DNA of 64,000 nucleotides. It comes from Cercophora sp. LCS_1 (taxonomy: Eukaryota; Ascomycota; Sordariomycetes; Sordariales; Lasiosphaeriaceae). Below the pieces are notes generated by a model. It made no database searches. It saw nothing but the letters and a program-made list of their open reading frames with translations, and was not told where the DNA came from. Made by a program: the position numbers and the translations under genes. The stretch is from assembly GCA_036250225.1 (NCBI GenBank), contig JAPZLL010000004.1:868001-932000 (forward strand), given 5' to 3'. Below are positions 20,024 through 29,930 of the stretch, one piece after another (positions within the stretch are counted from its first letter, which is position 1; each line of letters starts with the position of its first letter).

Positions 20024-21709
20024 CTACCCCTCCAAATCAAACACCTTCCCCGGATTCATCACCCACCTCGGATCAACGGCGACCTTGAACCTCTTCATCA
20101 ACCGCACCGTCTCCACCCCCAGCTCATCAACAAGACACTCCTTCTTCCCAATCCCAATCGCATGTTCCCCCGACACCGTCCCCTCCATATCCAGCGCCCG
20201 CCTCATCATGTTCTTAACACATCTACCCACCGCTTCCTTCTGCTCCGCATCCTTTGGGTCATACAACATGGCCACATGAAAATTCCCATCGCCCACGTGT
20301 CCAATCACACTCGCAAAAATCCCCAGCCTCCCGCACTCTTGCTTCGACAACTCGATAATCTCCTCCAGTCTCGAAACCGGAACCGCCACGTCGGTCGACC
20401 AAATCTCTGTTCCCTCCGGCCTGGTACTCACCATGGTAAACAACGCCTCCTTTCTCGCCGCCCAGAGGTCATGCTCGTCCTGTTTGGTTTTGGCAAAGAC
20501 AAACCCCTCGCCCTGGGGCATGAACGGTCTGACAATGGCTTCTGTACGTGACACGTCGCTTGTAATCCCTTCGGTGGTTCCGGAAAACTTGATGAATAGC
20601 GTTGGTTGTTCCGCCCATTTACGCTTCCGGACTGTTTCGCTGCCGTGTTTGTTGAGAAGCGCCATTTGTTGCTCGTCCATGATTTCCAGCGCGGCGAGCT
20701 GGATGCCGGAACGGATGAGTTTTGATGCAGCGGCTGCGGCGTCGCGGATGGACGGGAATGAGACCACGGCTACGCTGGTATCGGCAGGTATGGGTGCCAA
20801 TTTGAGTGTGATTTCGGTAACGATGCCGAGTGTCCCCTCTGCACCAACGAAGAGAGAGGTAAGGTTGTATCCTGCCGAGGTCTTGCGTGGTCTGCGTCTT
20901 GTTTTGATGACGGTGCCATCGGAGAGGACAACGGTGAGGTTGAGAACCCAGTCTTTCATGGTGCCGTAGCGGAAGGCGTTGGTTCCGGAGCAGTTGGTCG
21001 ATACCATGCCGCCGATAGTTGCCGTGGGTGACGGGTCGAGGGGTGCAAAGAGGCCGGCGTGGGCGATAGTATTGTTGAGATCGACCCAGTTGACGCCTGG
21101 CTGGACGACGACATCGAGATCGTTGGGATGGAAGCTGATGATTCGGTCCATGTGCGTAAAGGAGATGCAGATGCCTGAGTGGGGCTGGGAAAAGTTGCCC
21201 TCGACGCTGGAACCGGCACCAAAGGGGATCATGGGGACGCGGCGGGCGTGGCAGATGCGGGCGACGTTGACCACGTCGGCTGTGGAGCGTGGGTAGACGA
21301 CGGCTACGGCGCGGACGGATGTGTTGGAGGTGGACCAGTCCGAGTGTCCATGGTGATTGAGAACTTCTTCGTCGTATGTGACTGCATCCTCGCCGAGGGC
21401 CTTCGCAATCTCGTTGGCTGCTTGGAGCATCTCGTTCCGAGTGGCGTAGGTGACTTTGGCGGGAAGAGGTCTGATATCATCGGGCACAGGGGTCGGGGAG
21501 TGAGTGAACCAGACACCCGCGCCGAAGCCAACCAGGCCGATTGCGGTTCCGGCGGCCATGGTACTCCATTTTCCACTCGCGCTGCTGTGTTTGGGGCCAG
21601 TGGTCGTTGACCAGCGACGTGGCGGTTGGTAGCCGATGCGCGATTGTAATCGGGAAGCATTGGGGCGGCAGCAGCCCCGTCGGAGGTTGGAAGTGAGCCT
21701 GCAGGGCAT
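20024..21709 (-). CDS. Mitochondrial D-lactate dehydrogenase (cytochrome c), FAD-linked, 561 aa
   Basis: Oxidises D-lactate to pyruvate and passes electrons to cytochrome c. The single exon begins at ATG 21709 (MPCRLTSNLRRGCCRP), an Arg-rich, acid-poor presequence ending near RRWSTTTG, followed by a hydrophobic anchor (AAGTAIGLVGFGAGVWFT), so an inner-membrane or intermembrane-space location is likely. The FAD-binding domain follows (VYPRSTADVV, FGAGSSVEGNF, GGMVSTNCSGTNAFRYG, FVGAEGTLGIVTEI), then the VAO-type C-terminal domain with HVGDGNFH near 450 and EHAIGIGK near 505. This matches the Dld1/LDHD family in length and order. The frame extends upstream to 21802 but has no ATG there. Confidence 0.93.
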   Translation of the reverse strand: MPCRLTSNLRRGCCRPNASRLQSRIGYQPPRRWSTTTGPKHSSASGKWSTMAAGTAIGLVGFGAGVWFTHSPTPVPDDIRPLPAKVTYATRNEMLQAANEIAKALGEDAVTYDEEVLNHHGHSDWSTSNTSVRAVAVVYPRSTADVVNVARICHARRVPMIPFGAGSSVEGNFSQPHSGICISFTHMDRIISFHPNDLDVVVQPGVNWVDLNNTIAHAGLFAPLDPSPTATIGGMVSTNCSGTNAFRYGTMKDWVLNLTVVLSDGTVIKTRRRPRKTSAGYNLTSLFVGAEGTLGIVTEITLKLAPIPADTSVAVVSFPSIRDAAAAASKLIRSGIQLAALEIMDEQQMALLNKHGSETVRKRKWAEQPTLFIKFSGTTEGITSDVSRTEAIVRPFMPQGEGFVFAKTKQDEHDLWAARKEALFTMVSTRPEGTEIWSTDVAVPVSRLEEIIELSKQECGRLGIFASVIGHVGDGNFHVAMLYDPKDAEQKEAVGRCVKNMMRRALDMEGTVSGEHAIGIGKKECLVDELGVETVRLMKRFKVAVDPRWVMNPGKVFDLEG

Positions 21710-22133
21710 GTTGATGGCGGGACAATGACGGCAAACAGATGACGGTCGGCAGACGGGGTTGCGCCGTTGAACGGCTGGGGCGGGGCCGGTTAGCGCCGGC
21801 AATCACTGTGCGGAAGTCCGCCGTCGCCGATCCGAGTGCGAGATGTCCCCTGTTGGCGCCGAGAAACGGCGCTGGTGCCGGAAATCTTGATGAGGTCGGC
21901 ATTTGCAACGGCTTGTCAGTTACCGAGGCAACCAGGTGCTCTTGCTCATGGCAGTGACCCCACCACCAAAAAGGGATCGCAATGAAGGTGCGACTTGCTG
22001 GTGTCAAATGCAAATGGGACAACGAGGCAAGGTATCTTAAATTAGCATCACTTTCGAGTTCTCTGTCCATATACAACGTGACTGTGATTTTCCATGGTCA
22101 GTAAGAAGCCCGTAAAAAATCCGGAGGACAGAC
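21710..22133. other. Intergenic, D-LDH promoter side
   Basis: About 420 bases between the D-lactate dehydrogenase start and the stop of the methyltransferase gene, both on the minus strand. No gene or repeat is seen. Confidence 0.5.
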
Positions 22134-23467
22134 TTACAAGTTCATATACAACCTTTGACGGCCCGACAAAAGCTCCGTTCTCACCTTTTCCAGCAGCTTT
22201 TGCACGTCCTCAACCTTCCATTCCAGTACATCACACATCAGACGTAGGCTGAAGGCCTCGAGGCCATCCAGGGTCTGAGCGAGGTAGAGAAAGCCGACCT
22301 CCTGGAGATGCGGGCTTTCTGGCCAGCCTCCCACGGGGATGCGGAACGTACGATGCGTAACGTTCGTGAAGCCTACCTCCCTAACCCAGTCCTCCAGCTT
22401 CGGCCCCGGGCATGGCTCCCGACCAATCCTGCGAGCCGCACCTAAAACGAGCTTGTCCCACTCCAAAGTGGCGGATTTTGCCTCTGGATACTCATCTCCG
22501 TCCACGTACATCTCCAAATCAAAGTCTTGAAACTCGACCCAGCCACCTGGATCAAGGTTTCTTCAAACGGTTAGCTGGAGGGGAGAGTGAAGACAAGGGA
22601 GCATACTCGTAGGCAGACTTTACCAACGTGGGCCAGTCTTTGATGGCGGCTGTGAGGTACCGACTGAAGATGAAATCAAACTTATGCCGGTGCACCCACG
22701 GAGCCTCGATATCATCCACAACGAACCGCACATTTGAAGGGAGCCTGTAGAGACGAGTCAGGTGCTGAAGAAAAAAAAACTTATTCTGGGAAAGCTCACC
22801 AACGAGGTTGGATTGGGCTCAAATCGTTTCCCAAAACCTGCAACGTCGGTGTTAGCGCTGGCTAGAAACGATGATCTGTTTGTATTGACCTCGGCGTTGG
22901 GAAACCTTTCAGCGTAATCTATGGCCCCTAGTAGATTTGGTGGTCAGTCGCGCAAGGATGGGATGCAGGTGTCCATGACGAAACATACAGATGCCGGTTC
23001 CGGTGCCCAGGTCCAGAACTCGGTTGACCTTCTGAGTCTCGATAGGAGTGAGGAACAGACGATCCCCTAGGGTACGTGTCATGATCTCGTGCATGAGATC
23101 GAGTCGCGCTAACTCGGGCTGGATGAAGATTGAGAGGTCAGCTCAATGTCTACAAGTACCTCAAAGTGTCGCGGCCAACCTCGTCATTTGGCATTGCATA
23201 GTCTTGATGTTTGTCAGCTATGGCCATAGGAAAAAAGACAGGGGAAGACAAACTCCCTGGGCGCAGGGCGTGATACCGACGACCGTGTTCTACCGGGAAA
23301 TCGCAGACGCTCGGTGTCAGGGACTGCGTGTATCTGGACTGCAGGTCCTCCACAGCCGAGTCGACATCGGACCACCCATCGTTGCTGAAAGGGTGAAGAT
23401 CCTCTGCAGGAGTTGCCTGAGTGGCAACCGCGTCGGGCATTTGCGGCGATGTGGTCGTGACAGCCAT
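22134..23467 (-). CDS. LaeA-like SAM-dependent methyltransferase, 335 aa, seven exons
   Basis: Member of the large fungal class I methyltransferase group related to LaeA; substrate unknown. Exons in order: 23254-23467, 23180-23202, 22989-23118, 22890-22927, 22800-22837, 22607-22744, 22134-22560. Introns are 46-61 bases. The splice gives the family signature: HGRRYHALRPGNYAMPNDEPELARLDL, the SAM-binding VLDLGTGTGIWAIDYAERFP, GNDLSPIQPRWLPSNV, DDIEAPW, FDFIFSRYLTAAIKDWP and NLDPGGWVEFQDFDLEM. The first 50 residues are acidic and low-complexity. Three exons of 23, 38 and 38 bases would be easy for automatic gene finders to miss. Proteins of this family often sit in secondary-metabolite clusters, but no backbone enzyme is near. 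The joined CDS is 1008 bases, in frame throughout. Confidence 0.88.
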
Positions 23468-25203
23468 GTTGAATGGGAATGCGCTATCACCTTATTGTTT
23501 CCGTGGGAGGGCGCTGTTTGTGATAAGGTTGGTAAGTTGTCGGGAAGGAACAGAGGACGCTGCCTGATCGTCTCGGCCTGCAGCTGCGGTCATGCATGTG
23601 ACCGCAAAAATGAGAGGAGGAAGGTCCGGTTCAGACAGCAGCGACGGAGTTTCCTCCGTCAAAAGCCATCCGCTGATTTCTCAATTCCCTTGTTCTGGGG
23701 CTCCCCGCGGAATTCTCCGTCAAGCATTTCCGGTTGACGGCGCTGAGGCTGGGACCCCGATTTCAAGATCCCGGTCCAAATGCCTCAATCATTGCCTGTT
23801 CCGGTATGCTCTGCATCACACCGCTCCTGCTGGGCGTCGTGGTGGCCTCGCGTCCAGTGCTGGTGCTCCAATCAGCGTGCCGGTTGCTGCACGGAGCGGG
23901 GGTGGCTTGCCACTGCCTGGCGGGATCGAGCCTTTCCACTGGGATCACGACCCGACAAAAATTTTAAGCTTCTGATTCTTTGTTTTCGTTGTCATCATCT
24001 GTCCCGATAGTCTGGGACAGACGGGAAATTTGTCGAGACACACAAAGAACACGAGGACCAGACGTGACAAAGAACCGGATTCCCGGGACCGACTTTCGAA
24101 CACCATCACAAGCTGCGTTGACCGAGGATGTGATGCATTGCTTGGCAGGTGCCAGCTGCTGCCCATTGGGGGCGCTGAACGCCACTGGCTTCAATTTGAT
24201 TCGTGGTTACGTACACCGACGAGTCCAGAACATCGCTTGGCTTGGTGTTGAAACTAACTTGGCAGGGGACCAGGGTGCGACTGCGCATCGTGGCGTTCAA
24301 GATGGACTTTCAACCGAGTCAACAACTAAGCAACAAGTCAACGGACTACCGAAAAAAACATGCTACTGAGAATCCGACCATGCACCCAAGCAGCTCTTCC
24401 CGTCCCAGCTCCCGCGTGTCGAGCTTCCCATAGGCCGACCCCGGATTTGACCCCAGTCTCGGCTGATGAGGTCGGAAGAAACAACCCCGGTTGGGGAAAA
24501 ACGACCATCATCACCCCACTGAGAGCAACGCCTATTGCTGCCGGTTGTTAGTAGTGGCATGTGGATTCGGTACCTGCTGTCATTGAGAGCTTTTCGCCAT
24601 AAGTACACCACCTTTAGTCATCTGCTGTTCAGTGTCACGATGGGAAAGGAGGGTCCGAGGATATTGTCGATCTCATCAATGGATCTACAATTCTCCATGG
24701 GCCGAATTGTGAATGGAGACAGCTCGCCAGGGTGGCCAGAGCGCATATCTGTAGACCCACGAATGAGCACCAAATTTCACACAGCCCTTGCCCCGGCCCT
24801 CCTCATGCAAATCTACCGAAGTGGCCGAATAATTGATTACCCCACAGCATTCATGGATGCTCAGGATTGGCTGCGAGACTGGGCTTTCAAGGTGCCTGAA
24901 TATACGTCTCCTGAATCCCGGATCACACACACACAAACATGCTCTATACGTCTCTCGGGTCAGTGCTTATGTCGGCGGTGTCCCGCATCTGTAAATGAAT
25001 CCCCACCTTCAGTCTTCGATATGAGGGCGGAGCAAGCAATTCCGACAGCATCGTGAGAGCCTCAGCATTTGTCTGTCACAAGATGTCGACTCAGAGGTAT
25101 AAGACACCATGCCCAGCAACGACAAGCTGCTTACAAAAAGTCCCTTGCAGGGATGGTTGCTTGTTTCAGGAGCCGATATCCTGGGATCTGAAGCTTGTTC
25201 GCC
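23468..25203. other. 1.7 kb intergenic
   Basis: Between the divergent starts of the methyltransferase (minus) and the endoglucanase (plus), so probably both promoters. Open frames such as 24535-25056 lack motifs or splice support and were left out. No repeat was noticed. Confidence 0.5.
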
Positions 25204-26689
25204 ATGCGGTTTCTTAACGTTCTTCTTGGCCTCGCGGCGGTCGGCTCAGCTGTAGCCGCCCCTGCTGTCGACGACACCCCTACGCCTACCATCAAGAGGG
25301 CCTCCAAGTTCCAATGGGTCGGCACAAACCAGGCCGGAGCCGAGTTTGGCAACAAGGAGTTCCCTGGGACTCTTGGAAAGCACTACACATGGCCGGTTCA
25401 CTCGACAATTGACGCAAGTTATCCTGAACGTACATCGCCTCTCAGCTAATTTTCCCTCAGGACCTGATCGGCAAGGGCTTCAACACCTTCCGCATTGCCT
25501 TCATGATGTAAGTGACTCTGTCCCTCTTTCGTACTCCCGACATCCTAACCGCCAAACAGGGAGCGTCTTGTACCCAACAAACTCAACGGCCCGCTCGACC
25601 CAGCCTACTCCAAGTCCCTTCAAGACATCGTCCAATACGTCACCTCCAAGGGCGCCTACGCAGTCCTAGACCCCCACAACTTTGGTAGCGTACCCCCACA
25701 CCCCTGTCCAAACCTTTTTTATACAAGACCCCCACCTAACAACGTCCCAGGCCGGTACTATGAAAAAGTCATCACAGATGTCGAGGGCTTCGGCGCCTGG
25801 TGGTCTACCGTTGCCAAACTGTTTGCAACGAACGAAAAAGGTGAGCAAAGAGAGTCTGCAATGGCAGGAGGTGGACCTCTAGTGGGGCGTCAAGAATATG
25901 TCAAGGTCCGGAACAGGCGTGCTTAAGTCGACGGACCTGGACAATGACCCTTGGTGGTGATGTGCAATGCTAACGGGAACGCAAACAGTGATCTGGGACA
26001 CCAATAACGAGTACCACGACGTTCCTTCAGATCTCGTCCTCCGCTTGAACCAAGCAGCCATCGACGCCATCCGCAAAGCCGGCGCAACATCCCAATACAT
26101 CTGGGTCGAGGGTAACGCGTGGACCGGCGCCTGGACATGGACAACCACTAGCGGGAACACTAACCTTATCAACCTGAAAGACCCAAGTGACAAGATCATC
26201 TACGAGATGCATCAGTACCTCGATACCGACGGGTCGGGCACAAACGCCAACTGTGTCTCATCGACCATTGGCGTCGAGAGAATCCGGGAAGCGACGAACT
26301 GGCTGAAGCAGAACAAGAAGAAAGGCGTTATCGGAGAGGTGGCAGGTGGTGCGAATGCGCAGTGCATTACTGCCTTGCAGGGCATGCTGAAGTACATGCA
26401 GGATAACTCGGACGTGTGGACGGGTTGGGTGTGGTGGGCTGGGGGTCCTTGGTGGGCTGGTGAGTCTTTTTGCTCTCTTTCTCTCCTCCTTGTCTTTGTC
26501 TTTATGGCCTCCTTCCTCTCCTATCTGGTCCATTGTCGACGTTTTTTCTTCACCGATTTTCGGGGGACAGAATCCCTCCTTTTCTTGGGCAAGGTTTGCT
26601 GACTTTGAGCAGATTACATGTTTAGCATTGAGCCGCCGAGTGGGACTGCGTATACCAAGGTTCTTCCGAGCTTGTTGCCATACATCTAA
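25204..26689 (+). CDS. Secreted GH5 endo-beta-1,4-glucanase, 339 aa
   Basis: Cleaves internal beta-1,4 bonds of cellulose outside the cell. Exons: 25204-25413, 25461-25507, 25560-25684, 25751-25840, 25989-26459, 26613-26689. A signal peptide (MRFLNVLLGLAAVGSAVAA) precedes the GH5 barrel. Landmarks: FQWVGTNQAGAEFG, FRIAFMMERLVP, YAVLDPHNFGRYY, the acid/base glutamate in DTNNEYHD, EGNAWTGAWTW, YEMHQYLDTDGSG and the nucleophile glutamate in GVIGEVAGG, ending VWWAGGPWWADYMFSIEPPSGTAY. It is the subfamily 5 (EGII/Cel5A) type. There is no cellulose-binding module or linker, so this is a catalytic-domain-only form. The first intron appears to be GC-AG (GAC then GCAAGT); the reading frame allows no normal GT alternative nearby. 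The joined CDS is 1020 bases. Confidence 0.9.
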
Positions 26690-26899
26690 GTGCTGCTGAA
26701 AGGACGGCGGCGACGGGAAAATGGGATATGTGGGCTGTGCGTCAGGGCTGGCTCTTGCCATGTGAGAGAACAATAAAGAGAGATCATTAAATTGAATATC
26801 ACGATGGCGCTTCTTGATTTGTGAATATCTGAACTGGCTTTGGGGACGTCTATTGAGAGGTGCGAATTGTCATGTTTGGATAAGCCCTCAAGTCCCTGA

Positions 26900-27306
26900 C
26901 AAAATAAAACGAACCGCACACCAACAACTCAGGAGGGCTGTCTCTCACGAAAGGAGGGGTTTACGAGATATTCGGAGGTATAATATGTGCCGCCAAGGTC
27001 TTGGGATATTATCCGTCTGCATGTTGAAAAGTTGCCCGGCCTGTTGAGACCATCCAAACGGCGTTGGCTAGTTTTAATGTCCGGCGTCTATGTCACCCAC
27101 TTAGCCCCTTAAAACGTAAAGGAACCGCACACTTGGGAAGCTATAGGGGATACTCCTTTGGGAAGAAGAAACCCACGCAATATTCCGAGGTGTTAGATGC
27201 TATTTTAGAGGCCTCGGAATCTTGATTGGAGGCCTGAGCGAATACTTCTATGGCTGTTTAACAACAAGCCTGGGTGTTGAGATTGTTCCAGACGGCATTA
27301 CTAGGA
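26900..27306. repeat. Diverged direct repeat, two units of about 200 bases
   Basis: Unit A (about 26900-27075) and unit B (about 27105-27306) share blocks in the same order: GAACCGCACAC at 26911 and 27122; GATATTCGGAGG near 26967 versus AATATTCCGAGG near 27179; and TGTTGAGACCATCCAAACGGC near 27042 versus TGTTGAGATTGTTCCAGACGGC near 27275. The spacing is 211-232 bases. The units are non-coding and heavily diverged, as expected for an old tandem duplication or the remains of a mobile element. Confidence 0.55.
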
Positions 27307-27486
27307 CCATGTGTTGCAAGCTTGTAAAAGAACTCAGCAGATGGAATCCGGCCGATTCAATTTCAGGTAATCTGAACGGCTACTTAAATCACAACATGCA
27401 TCAAAATAAAACCACAATGCCCTTTCATGGCATCTTTAGGCATTCAATTATGAACCAGAGTATTTTGTCTTGGCGTCTACCCATGT

Positions 27487-27530
27487 TTAGTGAATAAATA
27501 TCCCTTTGACTTTTTTGAATGCGCCATTTG
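27487..27530 (+). repeat. Copy 3 of the dispersed AT-rich element
   Basis: GTGAATAAATATCCCTTTGAC, a T-run, then GAATGCGCCATTTG matches the blocks at 4355-4400 and 4976-5020 in order and spacing. Confidence 0.45.
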
Positions 27531-27648
27531 AGCCACCCTCCATGCCTGCCTGTAAAGCGAAAACTCGCCGCGTCAACGTAGTTGCGAGCGTTGGCATCGG
27601 TGTTGAAGATTCTGTTGAGCTGTATTGCTAGGTGGTTGCGTCTGGAGT

Positions 27649-28330
27649 TCAAGATGAAGTCCTTAGTTGATCAATGACCAGCTTGTCAACTGGTGCAGCG
27701 GCGGGAGAGTCCTCATCATCCGAATCTATGTCGTTAAATGAGGTCTCGTTCGTCAACTCCTCAAGGCTAAATCCCGAGTGGTGATCACCCCCAGGGGTAA
27801 CGTGGGGGCCGTCGTCCTCGCCCTCGTCGTCCATGTCGGCATCGGACGCCGAGTCATCGTCTGCATCATCGAGATAACCATCGGATTCCAAGTCGTCTAG
27901 AAACTCCGTAGGATCAAAGTCGGAGTCACTGTCCTGACCGTCGCCAAGAGAGTTGAAGATGAGACTGTTGGCGTCAGTGTAGCCGGCGTCTTTTCTATTT
28001 ATATCGTACGTCGGAGCCACGGTTTCGAGAGTGGCCTTTAGGTTCTCTTCAGAAGTAGGAAGCCACCAAGCTCCAAATCCCTCACATAGTGCAGTCTAGC
28101 GGCGTGCCTCGGCAGCTGCTAAGATGTCTGTGTTCATCGATTTCTCGTAGAGGACAGCTTCCCGCACTAGAGATTCACCGCGGCGTTTGAGTTCCACTTG
28201 GGATGGTTGTCACTGTCACTGACGGGAGCTATGGGTTGAACCTTTTTGTTGTCATTATCTAAAACACGCCCATCCTCCAAACAGTCCAATCTGGGGTTTA
28301 GACACTCTTTTGAAATACGAATTGCATCAT
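27649..28330 (-). pseudogene. Broken-looking coding sequence ending in an acidic tail
   Basis: Reading the minus strand from about 28330, protein-like sequence changes frame twice: one frame ends KVQPIAPVSDSDNHPKWNS, the next gives ELKRRGESLVREAVLYEKSMNTDILAAAEARR then a TAG, and after it the same frame resumes as GFGAWWLPTSEENLKATLETV and runs 130 codons into a very acidic Asp/Glu/Ser tail that stops at 27649. Neither a start codon nor convincing splice sites link the pieces. It lies just downstream of another acidic-tailed gene (28478-29930). I read it as a decayed gene or a 3' remnant, but an intron-containing gene I failed to join is also possible. Family not recognised. Confidence 0.35.
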
Positions 28331-28477
28331 GTCGCTTCCCAGAATACCAGCCTTCAAGAAAAAAGAAAAGGAAAAAAAGAATGCCAAACAAAAAAACTTC
28401 ACCCGCAATTCGGATCATGCGCGACCCTTCAGAGTTCGACCTTGACGGACTTCCTAACGCAGGTTCTAGGTTCAAGG

Positions 28478-29930
28478 CTAGTTGCATATGGTGTCCATGG
28501 CATTCTCGACTCTGCCCGGGCCGTCTTCACAGTGACCGTCCACCTCCATCTTCTCCTCATCTCCACCAGCCAAGCTGTCGTCCTCCATGTCCCCGTCAAT
28601 ATCTCCATCGCTCTCTTCGCTATCAAGTAGCTCATACACCACGCCTCGATGCCCAACTGCCCGGCCCTTCCGTGGACTCTCAGCATCCAAGCCGGCTTCG
28701 TTGGGTGAAGGCTTTTTGGAGCCCTGTGTCGGAGCTTCACCCGCATCATCAGTCTTCTGGAAGGGCTTGTGCTTTGTAAAGCCCGGATCATCGGGGAGAA
28801 CTCTCTTCGCCGTCTTGAGAGCATCGGCCAACATGGGCACGAGCTCGCTTGCTTCGATTGGCTTGCCACTACCATTCCGCAGATCGGCGCCCCACGTAAA
28901 CATGACGATCAGACCCAAGTATAGGCCGCGGCTGATTCCCGCGTGACCGCCCTGTGTAGCTTCGGCTTGTTGCCGAATGGCTGTGCCTAGCTCATGCAAA
29001 CGCTCGGCACTAATTTCTTCGTTCCAGAGCGTCTAGGTCATAGAGCTTGGTCAACATGTGGCTATCAGTGCAGTTTCATCCCAAGAATAGACGTACCTTG
29101 CAAGCCTCCTTCGCCGTCACGGCCTCTTCCATGCCATACTCGTTGTAGCCGGTGAAAAGATTATCGAGATCCCCAAAAGCAGCCTCTTTGTCGAACTCGG
29201 GAGTCTGTCCCTCCTGGGCACATTGTAATTCCAGGTCACATTCGTCGTTGACCGACGTATCAAGGTCACTAGTGTCTTTAGGGCTGTCCAAGATAGGACT
29301 TGAGGTCGCGCCAGCATTGGTGTTCTGCTGCAGTTGGTTGGTGAAGTGTCTAGCGATGAAGTCTCTGATGTTTTTGCTCCACGTCGCGGCCCGAAACTTC
29401 CCATGGAGGTTCACCCAGTTGCTGATGGGCCCGACCCATTCAGGGCAATACGCCAGCGAGGCCTCCACATCCTTTGTGGAGACTGTTGCGAGATTGCAAA
29501 GCCCTGTAGTTGGGCATTTGTTGACAAGGGCATAGAGGACATTGTGGATCTCCGTAACCCTTGTGACAACCACCCCGTATGATCTCGCGGGTGAGGCTGG
29601 CAGCTTTACTTTTTCCGGAATCATCATTTTACCTCTTTCTGGGCGTTCAAGCAATAGGAGGCCCACAACAACCGCGAGCGTGTTTGGGCTGGCATTTGCG
29701 ATGTCTAGCTCGGCGGGGTCAAAGACATGGCCCGCGTTTGAATCATCGTCTTTGACGCGTTGAATGGTCAGAGCGGCTTTCTGTGAGCCGGCAAGACTGC
29801 GATCATCCGGCTCGCTGTATCGAATCACGAGGTTTTGTTGTCGATGCGGGAAACGGTCGGCAACAATGAAGTAGTTTCTTCCGACTAAGAAACTCGTACC
29901 GTCGTCTCGTGGATCGTACCTCGTGCCCAT
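28478..29930 (-). CDS. Unrecognised protein with acidic C-terminus, 462 aa
   Basis: Exons 29097-29930 and 29033 side 28478-29032, joined over a 64-base intron with a perfect GTACGT donor and a CTAG acceptor, which keeps the frame (AACKEACK then TLWNEEISAERLHELG). There is no signal peptide or membrane span. Residues 1-150 are mixed alpha/beta in character (SFLVGRNYFIVADRFPH), about 225-275 are acidic, and exon 2 begins with a helical block (ERLHELGTAIRQQAEATQGGHAGISRGLYLGLIVMF) before a Ser/Asp/Glu-rich tail (DGDIDGDMEDDSLAGGDEEK). ATG 29930 is chosen because the frame upstream has no ATG. The 5' flank (29970-30090) is made of imperfect GAAGGTTG repeats. I know of no matching family; a lineage-specific nuclear or cytosolic protein would fit. 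Confidence 0.6.

Larger units (their letters stand above)
26690..27648. other. Intergenic AT-richer stretch with diverged repeats
   Basis: After the endoglucanase stop the sequence becomes AT-richer. It contains a diverged direct repeat (26900-27306) and one copy of the dispersed AT-rich element (27487-27530). No gene is supported. Confidence 0.5.

Noticed and set aside
20024..21802. Longer N-terminus for D-lactate dehydrogenase starting at 21802
   Set aside because: The codon there is TTG; the first ATG in frame is at 21709 and gives a good mitochondrial presequence.
24535..25056. 173-codon plus-strand frame upstream of the endoglucanase
   Set aside because: No motif or convincing start, and it lies in the divergent promoter region of two well-supported genes.
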